Program-made: the position numbers and the translations under genes | The notes under the pieces: model-generated | Database searches by the model: none | The model's input: the letters and a program-made list of their open reading frames with translations, nothing else | What the model was told of the DNA's origin: nothing | Shown here: positions 18,250-26,158 of the stretch, one piece after another | Numbering within the stretch: the stretch's first letter is position 1 | How the letters are laid out: every line of letters begins with the position of its first letter | Source of the DNA: JAJPHI01 sp035541875 | GTDB lineage: Bacteria > Desulfobacterota > Binatia > Binatales > Binataceae | DNA: 64,000 nt | Direction: 5' to 3' | Assembly (NCBI GenBank): GCA_035541875.1 | Contig: DATKML010000058.1 | Location: forward strand, 1 to 64,000

Positions 18250-19151
18250 GCGAGAAAAATCGAACGCTTCTGATGGTCGCGTACGGCTCCTTGCTGAGCG
18301 GCTACGGTATTCTGGCGGAACGGCGCGGCGGAGGTAGCCGTCTGGTTGCCCGCGATGCCTTTCCGCTTACCCTGACTAATGCGCGTCGCGGTCTGGCCAA
18401 ACCGTCGAGTCATGGGCATTACCTCGCGATGGATCTGGAGCAGATCGACGGCGATGCGCCAATCGTTGCCGACGTTACCGATGGAACGGATGCCGAGGGG
18501 ATCGGTGTGCTGGGCCTCGTGTTCGATCGTGAGTGGGCGCCGAAAATCGCCCGTCGCGAGGAATACGATCCTGGCAAGTTCGTGGAACTGATCGAGCTGG
18601 CGGACAAGGCCAACCAGCCGCTCGGTGAATTTCTCCTGGCGATTGCGCAACGGACGAACTTTGATCATCTGGCGTATCGCACCGCACTGCGTGAACTGCT
18701 CGATTACACCTCCGAGGGTTACATCTTCCACCCGATACCGCTTCGCGACGGACGCATCGGTGTCGCAGCGATCGGTTCCGGCTTCGAGGGTAGCGGCGAT
18801 CCGTCGGTGCGCTCCAAACGCCACGAGTACGGGATGGATCGTCTGCTGCCGCTGAACGAGGCTCTCTCGGTGAGTACTTTCGACCTCGATACCGACGGTC
18901 AGGTCGGTTACTTCGTCGAGTGCCTGATGGGTGGAATCCACGGGCTCGGCGTCGCCGATCTGGCGCATGGAATCGATCTCGCGAGTTCCCTCGGTGCCGA
19001 TGTGAAGAAGCGTATCGCTGCGACTTTGCCGCTCGAACACGCGCTCTTTCTTCAAGCGACCTCCCTCGATGAGCGCCGTTATCGGCAGGCCTTTAGTGGG
19101 CTAAACGACGATCGCCTCGAACCGTTTTTTGCGGCGCTCTCGGAGAAGTGA
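18246..19151 (+). CDS. Uncharacterised protein, possible gamma-glutamylcyclotransferase-like fold
   Basis: 301 residues from TTG 18246. The first motif, MVAYGSLLSGYG, followed by PLTLTNARRGL, GVLGLVFDREWAPKIARREEYDP and a mostly helical C-terminus, is reminiscent of the GGCT/AIG2 superfamily, where YGSxL begins the fold and a glutamate in the REEYDP-like stretch is catalytic. The similarity is by pattern only and the protein is longer than usual GGCT enzymes. It is tightly coupled to the small ORF behind addA and followed 8 bases later by the PTPS-like gene. No function can be given. Confidence 0.55.
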   Translation: MSEKNRTLLMVAYGSLLSGYGILAERRGGGSRLVARDAFPLTLTNARRGLAKPSSHGHYLAMDLEQIDGDAPIVADVTDGTDAEGIGVLGLVFDREWAPKIARREEYDPGKFVELIELADKANQPLGEFLLAIAQRTNFDHLAYRTALRELLDYTSEGYIFHPIPLRDGRIGVAAIGSGFEGSGDPSVRSKRHEYGMDRLLPLNEALSVSTFDLDTDGQVGYFVECLMGGIHGLGVADLAHGIDLASSLGADVKKRIAATLPLEHALFLQATSLDERRYRQAFSGLNDDRLEPFFAALSEK

Positions 19152-19159
19152 GGTCGGGT

Positions 19160-19654
19160 ATGGCGGGCGGTTTTTCGGTTCATGTTACGAAGGAGAATCT
19201 CAAATTCTCCGCGGCGCACTTCATCGCCTATCCCGGTTTTCGCGAGCCGCTCCATGGTCACAATTACCAAGTCGGAGTGAAAATCGAGGGAGCGTTAGGC
19301 TCGATGGGTTACGTCCTCGACTTCGGTGTGATCAAGAAGCTCCTCAAGGAGATCGTCGATCGACTTGATGAACGAACGATCATTCCCGTGGATAGCGATT
19401 GCCTCCTCATCGAGCGCAACGGCAACAAGGTTTGTGTCTGGTACGAGCAGGACGAGTTTGTTTTCCCGCTGGCGGATGTGGCGATGCTGCCGATTGCTCA
19501 CAGTTCGGCCGAGGAATTGGCGCGTTTTATCTGGAGCGAGCTACATTCGGCATTGACCGCTCAACAAGATCTAAAAGATGCAATTATGATGGAGGTTTCG
19601 GTGGCGGAAGGGCCGGGGCAAGCGGCTTATTTCCGCCAAAATCTTGGCGGATAA
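19160..19654 (+). CDS. 6-pyruvoyltetrahydropterin synthase/QueD-family protein lacking the catalytic Cys
   Basis: 164 residues from ATG 19160, with GTGAGG eight bases ahead. The zinc site is intact: H20 in FSAAHF, and H32 and H34 in LHGHNY. GYVLDFGVIKKLL and DERTIIPVD follow in the expected order. In QueD and PTPS a cysteine sits four residues before the HGH. Here that stretch reads GFREPLHGH with no cysteine, but a glutamate (E29) lies three residues before the HGH. This recalls the PTPS-III subgroup, where Glu replaces Cys and the enzyme makes 6-hydroxymethyl-dihydropterin for folate. A queuosine role is therefore doubtful. Substrate assignment is inference. Confidence 0.8.
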   Translation: MAGGFSVHVTKENLKFSAAHFIAYPGFREPLHGHNYQVGVKIEGALGSMGYVLDFGVIKKLLKEIVDRLDERTIIPVDSDCLLIERNGNKVCVWYEQDEFVFPLADVAMLPIAHSSAEELARFIWSELHSALTAQQDLKDAIMMEVSVAEGPGQAAYFRQNLGG

Positions 19655-19785
19655 GGAGCAGAAGCGTTCGCCAGACAGAATTAAAAATACCGTCTCTGAT
19701 GACCTACTTGTGTCTGCGTGTGCGAACGTGAGAGCCTCTCTACTCCAGTAGTAAAAATTCGAACCTCGGGATGGGGGCCTAGTAA

Positions 19786-20823
19786 GTGCCATCGGAGCTG
19801 AAACTTAACGAAACCGTCCGCAGCTCTGTCGCCGCTCAAGCCCTGATCGGTGAACATCCCAGCATCGTAAAGCTGCGCCAACTGCTTCGGAGGGTCGCCG
19901 TTACCGATGCGACGGTGCTGATCAGCGGTGAAAGTGGCAGCGGCAAAGAGATAGTCGCTCAAACGATTCACGCACACTCCAACCGGCGCAATTGAGCCTT
20001 CGTGCCGGTGAATTGCGCGGCCATTCCGCACGAACTGCTTGAATCCGAGATGTTCGGTCACGAGCGCGGGGCCTTTACCGGGGCAGCCGGCGCCCGCCAT
20101 GGTCTCTTCAGCAGCGCCGATGGCGGCACGATTTTCCTCGATGAAATTGGCGAGATGCCGCTTGGGCTCCAGGCCAAGTTGCTGCGCGTGCTCGAAGACG
20201 GCGTCGTTCGACCCGTAGGTTCGGATCGCTCAGCCCGGGTCGACGTACGGGTCATATCGGCCAGCAATGTCGACCTTACCGCCGCAGTGCGTCGCGGCAC
20301 CTTTCGCGAGGATCTTTTTTACCGCCTTCAGGTTGTACCGATTGTTATTCCACCGCTGCGTGAGCGGCGTTCCGATATTCCACTGCTGATAGAATATTTC
20401 CTCGATCGTATCCGCGAGCGTTCACCGGGCCGCTCTTGGACGGTAACTCAGGAGGCGATGGTCCATCTCTGGTCCTACGATTGGCCGGGCAATGTCCGCG
20501 AACTCGAAAACATGGTCGAGCGGTTGGTGATCCTGTGTGAAGACAGCATCATCGATACTTCGATTTTGCCGGCGAACTTGGTCAGTCGGCCGCGCGCCAG
20601 TGACAGCCGGATTCAGACTACGCTTGGCGAAAAGGGTGTGAATCTGAACGCGATCGTGCGCGAACTCGAAGGTCGGATGATCAACGAGGCGCTCAAGCAA
20701 ACGGGAGGAAACAAACAGGCGGCTGCGCGCCTGCTTGGACTTAAGCAGACTACCTTTGCGGCCAAGCTCCGGCGATGCGGCGTTATCGCGCCATACACCT
20801 CAAGCGGGGAAGAAGAGGCCTGA
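19786..20823 (+). pseudogene. Sigma-54-dependent AAA+ transcription activator interrupted by an in-frame TGA
   Basis: From GTG 19786 the frame encodes IGEHPSIVKLRQLL, Walker A ISGESGSGKEIVAQ, then HSNRRN followed by TGA at 19993-19995. The same frame then resumes with AFVPVNCAAIPHELLESEMF, the loop GHERGAFTGAAG that contacts sigma-54, Walker B GGTIFLDEIGEMP, ...WPGNVRELENMVERL and a C-terminal Fis-type helix-turn-helix, EALKQTGGNKQAAARLLGLK. Relatives have an ordinary residue at the stop, often arginine before PFV, so one C-to-T change (CGA to TGA) explains it. There is no receiver domain. A separate response regulator follows. Unless TGA is read through, the ATPase is dead. Confidence 0.85.
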
Positions 20824-20840
20824 GGCACAGGGGGGACACT

Positions 20841-21293
20841 ATGGAACAGCTCCGTCAGACTGCACAGATCATGGTCGTCGATGACGATCCCGATACCGTC
20901 TCGGCCCTCGCGCGCCATCTCCAACGCGAAGGTTATGTAGCGGTCGAAGCTATTTCTGGTTCAGAATGTCTACGGATCGTACGCGAACATCCGGTCGATG
21001 TAATACTGCTCGACCTGATGATGCCAGGGATGGACGGCTTCGAGGTCTGTCGGGCGCTCAAGAGTAATCCAAACACGGCTTCGATCCCGATAATCATGAT
21101 TACCGCCCGCGACGACATGGACGCGCGCAAAGAAGGCATGCATCTCGGCGTCAGCGAATTTCTCGCCAAGCCCGTCTTCCGCCGCCAACTGGCTAACCGT
21201 ATCCGTGCTCAGCTCGAAGGGCTTGCCGCCCCACGTGCGACCGAAGCGGCGCTCAATCGGCTCAACGCCCGCAATAACGGCAGCAGCAAGTAG
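20841..21293 (+). CDS. Single-domain response regulator (CheY-like) with short C-terminal tail
   Basis: 150 residues from ATG 20841, preceded by GGGGGG. The receiver domain has the acidic pocket VVDDDPD at 12-18, the phosphoacceptor D58 in ILLDLMMPGMDG, threonine in MITARDD and lysine in FLAKPV. The last 25 residues (about APRATEAALNRLNARNNGSSK) form no output domain. It starts 17 bases after the broken sigma-54 activator, on the same strand, and lacks its own DNA-binding part, so it may once have controlled that activator. No histidine kinase lies nearby. The nearest is the hybrid kinase at 47216-48805. Confidence 0.9.
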   Translation: MEQLRQTAQIMVVDDDPDTVSALARHLQREGYVAVEAISGSECLRIVREHPVDVILLDLMMPGMDGFEVCRALKSNPNTASIPIIMITARDDMDARKEGMHLGVSEFLAKPVFRRQLANRIRAQLEGLAAPRATEAALNRLNARNNGSSK

Positions 21294-21299
21294 TCCGTC

Positions 21300-21485
21300 C
21301 TATTCCTTGATTTTCAGCGCTTGGGAAGGGCACTTGGCGATCGCGCCGCGCAGCTCTGCCTCACTCGCTGCCGACGGGTCGATCACGAACTTCCCGCCTT
21401 CCACCTTAAACACCTGCGGGAGTGTTTTCACGCAGTTGCCGGAGTGGATACAAGCCTTACTGTCCCACGTTACTTCTAGCGCCAT
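21300..21485 (-). CDS. Small ferredoxin-like protein (Fer4_19/YjdI type)
   Basis: 61 residues from ATG 21485, chosen because AAGGAGGAT lies directly upstream; longer in-frame starts have no better site. Cysteines C12 and C18 in ACIHSGNC and C52 in KCPSQAL follow the YjdI pattern (AICxHSGNC...CPSGAL), which binds one Fe-S cluster with few cysteines. It probably serves as electron donor to a nearby oxidoreductase, and the nitroreductase, aldo/keto reductase and methyltransferase genes upstream are on the same strand. The gene stops 6 bases from the convergent response-regulator stop. Confidence 0.75.
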   Translation of the reverse strand: MALEVTWDSKACIHSGNCVKTLPQVFKVEGGKFVIDPSAASEAELRGAIAKCPSQALKIKE

Positions 21486-21555
21486 TTGCCGATCCTCCTT
21501 GGTGAAACCTCGCATGATCTCGCCGCCGGAACTAACGATAGCACCTGCTCACCCG

Positions 21556-21741
21556 TTACCGGTGATTTAGTAAGACCGCCGCCACCAGTATTCCAGCGAT
21601 AAAAAGAAAGACGAAGGCGGTGAACTTCCGTGATGCCTCTTCGCGAAAGCGGGGCCGTCTAAAGCCCATTCGCAGGCCTTCGCTGATCGGAACATTGATA
21701 GGATCCTTGTGCTCGCCAGGGTCTTGATAGTCGTGTTCCAC
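21556..21741 (-). CDS. Small single-TM protein, paralogue of 22620-22826
   Basis: 61 residues from GTG 21741. A hydrophilic N-terminus with DPGEHKDPINVPISEG leads to a basic patch GFRRPRFREEASRKF and then one transmembrane helix, FVFLFIAGILVAAVLL, near the C-terminus. The 35 C-terminal residues are clearly homologous to the small protein at 22620-22826 (RRPRF...F...VFL.AGI..A..L). The topology is likely N-in with a short C-terminal tail. I recognise no described family. It sits between the nitroreductase and ferredoxin genes on the same strand. Confidence 0.65.
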   Translation of the reverse strand: MEHDYQDPGEHKDPINVPISEGLRMGFRRPRFREEASRKFTAFVFLFIAGILVAAVLLNHR

Positions 21742-21818
21742 GGCTTGCTATAAGCTCACCCACTTCGATTCGAGATCGCTAAGCATTGCTGACGCTGTGG
21801 TCCTCGCTTCTCCGCCGG

Positions 21819-22418
21819 TCAACCGCTCCACTTGTCCCAGTGAATTACCTCGGCAATCGGCTTGCGCTTAACCTTCACGAAATCGTTCTGCGGCCAACCT
21901 ATTGGGATCATAACGCCAAACTTGATCTCCTTGGGAATGCCCAGGAGTTCACGCAGCTCATTCTCCATAAACATATGGAAAGTAGTGAAGGTGGTGCCCA
22001 AACCGAGCGATCGCGCCGCGACTATCAGGTTCTGCGCCGCTGGGTAGAGCGCTGACCAGACAAACTGCTCCATCGGTGCGTTGGGAGGATAGGCGACCGG
22101 ACCACAGACGAAAATAATGGCGGGAACTTCATTCAGCGTCTCGGCCAAATGCATCGCGCCTGCGATCATCTTGCTGGGCTGGCGGCCGGTCGTTGGCAGT
22201 CCCGTTGCCATCGCCTTGAATCCCGGCACGAGTAGGTCGCGGATTTTCCGCCTTGATTCAGAGTTGCGTACAACGATGAAATCCCAATGTTGGCTGTTGC
22301 CGGGGCTCGATGCTCGAGTAGCGGCATAGATCACACGCTCGATTAATTCCTGCGGCACCGGATCGGGCTTCAAATAACGCGCTGCGCTGCAGGTTTCCAT
22401 TACTTCTATGACGTCCAT
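21819..22418 (-). CDS. Nitroreductase-family FMN oxidoreductase
   Basis: 199 residues from ATG 22418, chosen because AAGGGGGAC precedes it at a good distance. The N-terminus, METCSAARYLKPDPVPQELI, and ATRASSPGNSQHWDFIVV are the FMN-binding signature of the nitroreductase family. WSALYPAAQNLIVAARSLGLGTTFTT and GVMIPIGWPQ complete it. Members reduce nitroaromatics, quinones or flavins with NAD(P)H, usually as dimers. The substrate is unknown. It lies between two paralogous one-TM proteins and next to a duplicated fragment of the neighbouring aldo/keto reductase gene, so it may have been inserted during a local rearrangement. The ferredoxin gene downstream could supply electrons. Confidence 0.88.
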   Translation of the reverse strand: MDVIEVMETCSAARYLKPDPVPQELIERVIYAATRASSPGNSQHWDFIVVRNSESRRKIRDLLVPGFKAMATGLPTTGRQPSKMIAGAMHLAETLNEVPAIIFVCGPVAYPPNAPMEQFVWSALYPAAQNLIVAARSLGLGTTFTTFHMFMENELRELLGIPKEIKFGVMIPIGWPQNDFVKVKRKPIAEVIHWDKWSG

Positions 22419-22582
22419 ACCTGTCCCCCTTGGCACCGCTCAGGCGCCCGATACGGTTCCCACAAGGATAAGCTATCTGCATTGACCGTAAGGCTTACGC
22501 GAACAGCCTCCTCAGTTGTCTCGAACAACCTCATCAGCGTGTCGAGCGCCGTCGCCTTTTCTTCTGATGCGAAGTTTTCCAT
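22406..22582 (-). pseudogene. Duplicated 3' end of the aldo/keto reductase gene
   Basis: A 58-codon frame from ATG 22582 begins with MENFASEEKATALDTLMRLFETT. The intact aldo/keto reductase ends PPAAFDTLMKLFETA. At the DNA level, a 27-base stretch (minus strand, about 22525-22551) matches the end of the intact gene with two differences. The rest of the frame has no likeness to anything I know and overlaps the nitroreductase start. It is best read as the leftover of a tandem duplication of the reductase end. Confidence 0.6.
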
Positions 22583-22619
22583 AAAACCTAAGTGGATTGA
22601 TAACGGAAGCAGCCTCGAA

Positions 22620-22826
22620 TCATCTGCCGAGAAAAATCGCAGCTAGGATTATTCCGGCGAAAAGCAGGAATACCAGCGAGGTGAACCAATGGGGAGCGCT
22701 GTGTTGGAATCGAGGTCGGCGGGAGCCAAAGTAAAAACTGCTGTGAGAGTTAACGGGTTCCTGCCAATGGCTGGTTCCGCTATCAACCCACTTCATTCGA
22801 GGCGAGATGCCGTGACGAGACTGCAT
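22620..22826 (-). CDS. Small single-TM protein, paralogue of 21556-21741
   Basis: 68 residues from ATG 22826, with GAGG about 9 bases upstream. A hydrophilic N-terminus with HWQEPVNSHSSFYFG leads to a basic patch SRRPRFQHSAPHWF and a C-terminal transmembrane helix SLVFLLFAGIILAAIFL. It starts 15 bases after the aldo/keto reductase stop, so it is probably translated from the same transcript. Its near-twin at 21556-21741 shares the EP/DP.N box, the RRPRF box and the helix. The function is unknown; a membrane tether for the reductases is possible. Confidence 0.65.
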   Translation of the reverse strand: MQSRHGISPRMKWVDSGTSHWQEPVNSHSSFYFGSRRPRFQHSAPHWFTSLVFLLFAGIILAAIFLGR

Positions 22827-22840
22827 CCCGGATCCTCGCG

Positions 22841-23947
22841 TTACGCCGTTTCGAACAACTTCATCAGCGTGTCGAACGCTGCGGGTGGGTGCTTTGCCGT
22901 TTCGAGATTGTGAGTGACGTGGACCGCTGAGGCCATCCCCGCCAACGCGACATCAATTCCCGGCGTCGATCGAACGAACTGCAAGGCACGCTGCGCATCC
23001 GAGTTCATACCAACGAAAGTTTCATCGATAATCGACGGCAGCTTGTTCGTGAGCTGACCTTGAAGCAGCGACGCACTGGCGCAGACCCCGATTCCCAACC
23101 GCGCCGCGCATGCGAGTAGACTTCCGGTCCCGCCGCCCGGCAAGGGCTGATTTTGTACGGTTAGCGCCTCAGCCATCGCAAGGTTGTAGGGCAGTTGGAC
23201 CACGCGGAAATGATGGTTCTCGCCGCCCGCCTCGCGCGCGACCTCGACAAGTTCCAGCAGCGACACGTATGAGCGATCCTTCTTCGGCACACGGAACGCG
23301 TTCCACGTCGCCACGCCGTAGAGCTTGATCCGGCCTTCACTCACCGCCTGTTCAAAAAAGCGGAAGGCCCGGGCGATACGCTCACGGAAATCGGCTCGAT
23401 TGACCGCGGCAAGCTGTGTTTCAGGATTGTGCAGATAATAGATATCGATCGTCTCGAGCCCAAGGTTCTGTCGGCTTATCTCAACCATCGAGTTGAGGTA
23501 CCGCGGCGTGATGCAGTGTGAGCCCTGCACGATATCCGCGTTCGAGACGATACCTGGTTTCAGAAAATGCTCTTCAAACCAGGCCCGCGGATTCGGTGGC
23601 ATCTCGCCGTCGAAGGTCAGATAGCCGCCCTTTGTCGCGACAACGATTTCCTCCCGAGTAATCTTCCCTTCACCGATAAGTTCTGTGAGCACCTGACCGA
23701 TGACGCGTTCGCTGCGTTGAAAGCGGTAGTTAACCGCCGTATCGACGATATTGACGCCGCCCAAAAGTGCGGTGTGCAAAGTCTCGGCGTAGGCTGCGTC
23801 CATTGCCGCGTCGCCCTCGCCCAGATAGGTGCCCATACCGATCGACGAGACCGTCAGGCCGGCTAATGCCCTGTAGTTTTCAGGATAATGAGCGAAACGC
23901 GCTCCGTATCCGGCGGTTCCCTCGCTGGTTGCACATCCGCTTATCAC
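22841..23947 (-). CDS. Aldo/keto reductase family oxidoreductase
   Basis: 368 residues from GTG 23947. The barrel begins LTVSSIGMGTYLGEGD. GGVNIVDTAVNYRFQRSERVIG holds the catalytic aspartate and tyrosine, IVVATKGGYL the lysine, and DIYYLHNPETQ the histidine. The cofactor end has ARLGIGVCASASLLQGQL. The family reduces aldehydes and ketones with NADPH. The C-terminal 15 residues (PPAAFDTLMKLFETA) recur in a separate remnant 260-435 bases downstream. The VOC and methyltransferase genes lie upstream on the same strand, and a small TM protein follows at 15 bases. The physiological substrate is unknown. Confidence 0.87.
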   Translation of the reverse strand: MISGCATSEGTAGYGARFAHYPENYRALAGLTVSSIGMGTYLGEGDAAMDAAYAETLHTALLGGVNIVDTAVNYRFQRSERVIGQVLTELIGEGKITREEIVVATKGGYLTFDGEMPPNPRAWFEEHFLKPGIVSNADIVQGSHCITPRYLNSMVEISRQNLGLETIDIYYLHNPETQLAAVNRADFRERIARAFRFFEQAVSEGRIKLYGVATWNAFRVPKKDRSYVSLLELVEVAREAGGENHHFRVVQLPYNLAMAEALTVQNQPLPGGGTGSLLACAARLGIGVCASASLLQGQLTNKLPSIIDETFVGMNSDAQRALQFVRSTPGIDVALAGMASAVHVTHNLETAKHPPAAFDTLMKLFETA

Positions 23948-23974
23948 TCAGCCACATCCCCCTTCGTCAGCCGA

Positions 23975-24376
23975 TCAGCTATTGCCGGAAAAGCTCTGTG
24001 GGCTTATCGATGGCTCGTAGAGAACCTGAATTACGTTGTTGTCCGGATCGCGAATATAGAACGAGACCGACCCGTCTCGATGTCGCGCCAAAGGCTTCGC
24101 GACAGTAATCGAATTAGCCTGAACCCATCGAAAGGCCTCCTCGACTTCGGCTATAGAGGCGACGATGAAGCCAAGATGATCGAGTGCTTGATGCGTCGGG
24201 TCGCCGGCGTCACCTCGATGAAGTGCCAGGTTGTCACATCCGGAGCTGAGATACGCGGCGTCAGCGTCAGGTTGCCAAACGAGGCGCATACCAAAGACCT
24301 TCGTATAGAAATCCTTGGCGCGCTCCACGTCGGCGACGCGTAGGGCAAGATGGCGAAGTCCGCGATGGGCTATCAC
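23975..24376 (-). CDS. VOC/glyoxalase-family protein
   Basis: 133 residues from GTG 24376, with GAGGG four bases upstream. A longer version from GTG 24424 would overlap the preceding methyltransferase by 26 bases and only add peptide without homology. One VOC module pair: GLRHLALRVADVERAKDFYTKVFGMRL, then LDHLGFIVASIAEVEEAF and DGSVSFYIRDPDNNVIQVLYE. The histidines and the final glutamate can bind a divalent metal as in glyoxalase I, fosfomycin-resistance enzymes and extradiol dioxygenases, so the reaction cannot be given. Its aldo/keto reductase and methyltransferase neighbours suggest handling of a reactive carbonyl or a small aromatic. Confidence 0.82.
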   Translation of the reverse strand: MIAHRGLRHLALRVADVERAKDFYTKVFGMRLVWQPDADAAYLSSGCDNLALHRGDAGDPTHQALDHLGFIVASIAEVEEAFRWVQANSITVAKPLARHRDGSVSFYIRDPDNNVIQVLYEPSISPQSFSGNS

Positions 24377-24398
24377 AATTCCCTCAACGCCTTCGAAG

Positions 24399-25028
24399 TT
24401 ATCGCGGCTTGTAGCCGAGGACACCCCAAATCGGATCTGACGGCGGACCGTTGCGATGACTCATGTCGATGACCTCGATATTCTCAAATGCGCCGCTCTG
24501 AGCAAAGTATTGTTTTACAATTTCCACGCGATTTTCTTCGCTCGATCCTCGCCATAAAGCTACGGCCTTGGTCGGGAACATTCGATTGGAAAAGGTCGTG
24601 ATGAAGCAACCGCCGGGTCGCAGAACACGCGCGGTATCTGCAAAAAGCGCAATCGGATTGGTCAGGTACTGCACCGATACCGTCATAACGGCAGCATCGA
24701 AGGATTGGTCAGGGAAGGGCAGGCGCGGGTTGCGGTTAACGTTATGGACCACGATCTCATTAAGCGCAGTATTATCTTCCATTTCCTCGCGGTTCATCCC
24801 CAGACCCGTGACGTGCGAGGGATGCATCCGCTCAGGCAGATGGGATCGCCAACTACTCATCAAATCGAGAATTTTGCTCCCCTCCGCGATTCGCGACGCG
24901 TAAATTTCGCCCGCGGCCGCTATCGCCCCGTCGTCGATATGGACAACGCGGCGCGGCACGCTATAAAAGTCCTCGTCTTCGCTCTCGTCGATTCGCGCAA
25001 ACCAGTTCGGCCGATCCGCTTCCGCCAT
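24399..25028 (-). CDS. Class I SAM-dependent methyltransferase-like protein
   Basis: 209 residues from ATG 25028. KILDLMSSWRSHLP replaces the usual glycine-rich SAM loop with a serine-rich form, and LPFPDQSFDAAVMTVSVQYLTNP with ARVLRPGGCFITTFSNRMF gives the rest of the methyltransferase core. The divergent first loop (DLMSSW instead of DxGxGxG) marks a distinct subfamily seen next to redox enzymes. SAM binding is probable but not certain. It is divergent from the IclR regulator, with a 189-base gap holding both promoters, and leads a minus-strand group with VOC and aldo/keto reductase genes. Confidence 0.75.
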   Translation of the reverse strand: MAEADRPNWFARIDESEDEDFYSVPRRVVHIDDGAIAAAGEIYASRIAEGSKILDLMSSWRSHLPERMHPSHVTGLGMNREEMEDNTALNEIVVHNVNRNPRLPFPDQSFDAAVMTVSVQYLTNPIALFADTARVLRPGGCFITTFSNRMFPTKAVALWRGSSEENRVEIVKQYFAQSGAFENIEVIDMSHRNGPPSDPIWGVLGYKPR

Positions 25029-25217
25029 TTCGCTAACCTCTCGATGCGAGTTACCGGCAACTTAGATGATAAATCAAGGGCGATTACGAGTCGGTCGGCA
25101 ATTCCAAACGCCGTTGACTTTGTTCTTGCCTCGGCTCTAAATTAAAACAGTTTTCCAGAATGGGCCGGGTCTTCCTTCCTGAGATCGGACCGCTAAAGCA
25201 CGTAAAGGTTACGTACA

Positions 25218-26000
25218 GTGGTGCGCCGCGAAAAGACAAACTACGTTATCCAATCAGTTGCGCACTCTCTCGACGTGCTCGAACAGTTTTTCGGCGACGT
25301 TGATGAACTTGGCGTCACCGAACTATCGAAGCGACTTAAGCTCCATAAAAACAACGTCTTCAGATTGCTCGCGACGCTTGAAGCCCGCGGATATATCGAG
25401 CAAAACCGCTCCAGCGAGAACTATCGTCTGGGCATCAAATGTCTCCATCTTGGCCGTCGGTATATCCACCATATGGGTCTGGTGAAGCAGGCACGTCCGA
25501 TTCTGACCGAAGTCGCGAAACGCTGTCACGAAAGCGCGTTCGTAGCGATAGCGCGCCGCGATGGTGTCGTGCCGCTCGAAGCTTCCGAGCCGCAGGATCA
25601 GATGGTGCGGATCATGTCTCCAGTAGGACAGACGTTGCCGTTTCATTGCACCGCCGTCGGAAAGACTCATTTGGCGTTCGAACTCGATGAGCAAGTCCGC
25701 TCGGCTCTGCCGGAGCATCTGGAACGCTTCACCTCGCGCACGCTGATCGAGCGGAATCAGTTATTCGAACAGCTCAATGCGATTGCCCGCGATGGCTACG
25801 CGACCGATAACGGCGAATTTTTCGAAGATATCGCTTCGGTTGCGGTGCCAATTCGCGATTACACGCGATCAGTCGTGGGTTCCCTCGCGATCTCGGGTCC
25901 GTCGTATCGCGTCTCGACTGAACGGATCGCTACCGAACTCGCGCCAATCGTGCTCGACGCCGGTCGCGAACTATCCCATCGCCTCGGCTTCAACGAGTAA
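25218..26000 (+). CDS. IclR-family transcriptional regulator
   Basis: 260 residues from GTG 25218. The N-terminal winged helix-turn-helix has AHSLDVLEQFF, GVTELSKRLKLHKNNVFRLLATLEARGYIEQN and NYRLGIKCLHLG. The effector domain has LPFHCTAVGKTHLA and GYATDNGEFFEDIASVAVPI. IclR proteins bind a catabolic metabolite and control nearby degradation genes. The next genes are etfB and etfA on the same strand (159 bases away), and the divergent neighbour is the methyltransferase group, so either may be its target. No operator repeat is obvious in the flanking gaps. Confidence 0.9.
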   Translation: MVRREKTNYVIQSVAHSLDVLEQFFGDVDELGVTELSKRLKLHKNNVFRLLATLEARGYIEQNRSSENYRLGIKCLHLGRRYIHHMGLVKQARPILTEVAKRCHESAFVAIARRDGVVPLEASEPQDQMVRIMSPVGQTLPFHCTAVGKTHLAFELDEQVRSALPEHLERFTSRTLIERNQLFEQLNAIARDGYATDNGEFFEDIASVAVPIRDYTRSVVGSLAISGPSYRVSTERIATELAPIVLDAGRELSHRLGFNE

Positions 26001-26158
26001 GGCTTAAAGAATCTCCTCCACACCTTTTTGAACCGGTGAGTAAACATGAGCCGTGTCGACAGCTCCGGGCGAGGTTAGGCTACGAGTCGGCCGTATCTCT
26101 CGCCTCTGTCTTTTCGTCAGTGTAATCTCTATATTCCCTCATTCGGAGTTACACCAAC

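Noticed and set aside
19993..19995. Selenocysteine at the in-frame TGA of the sigma-54 activator
   Set aside because: The position is not a conserved redox site in this family, and I see no convincing SECIS hairpin directly after it. A point mutation is simpler.
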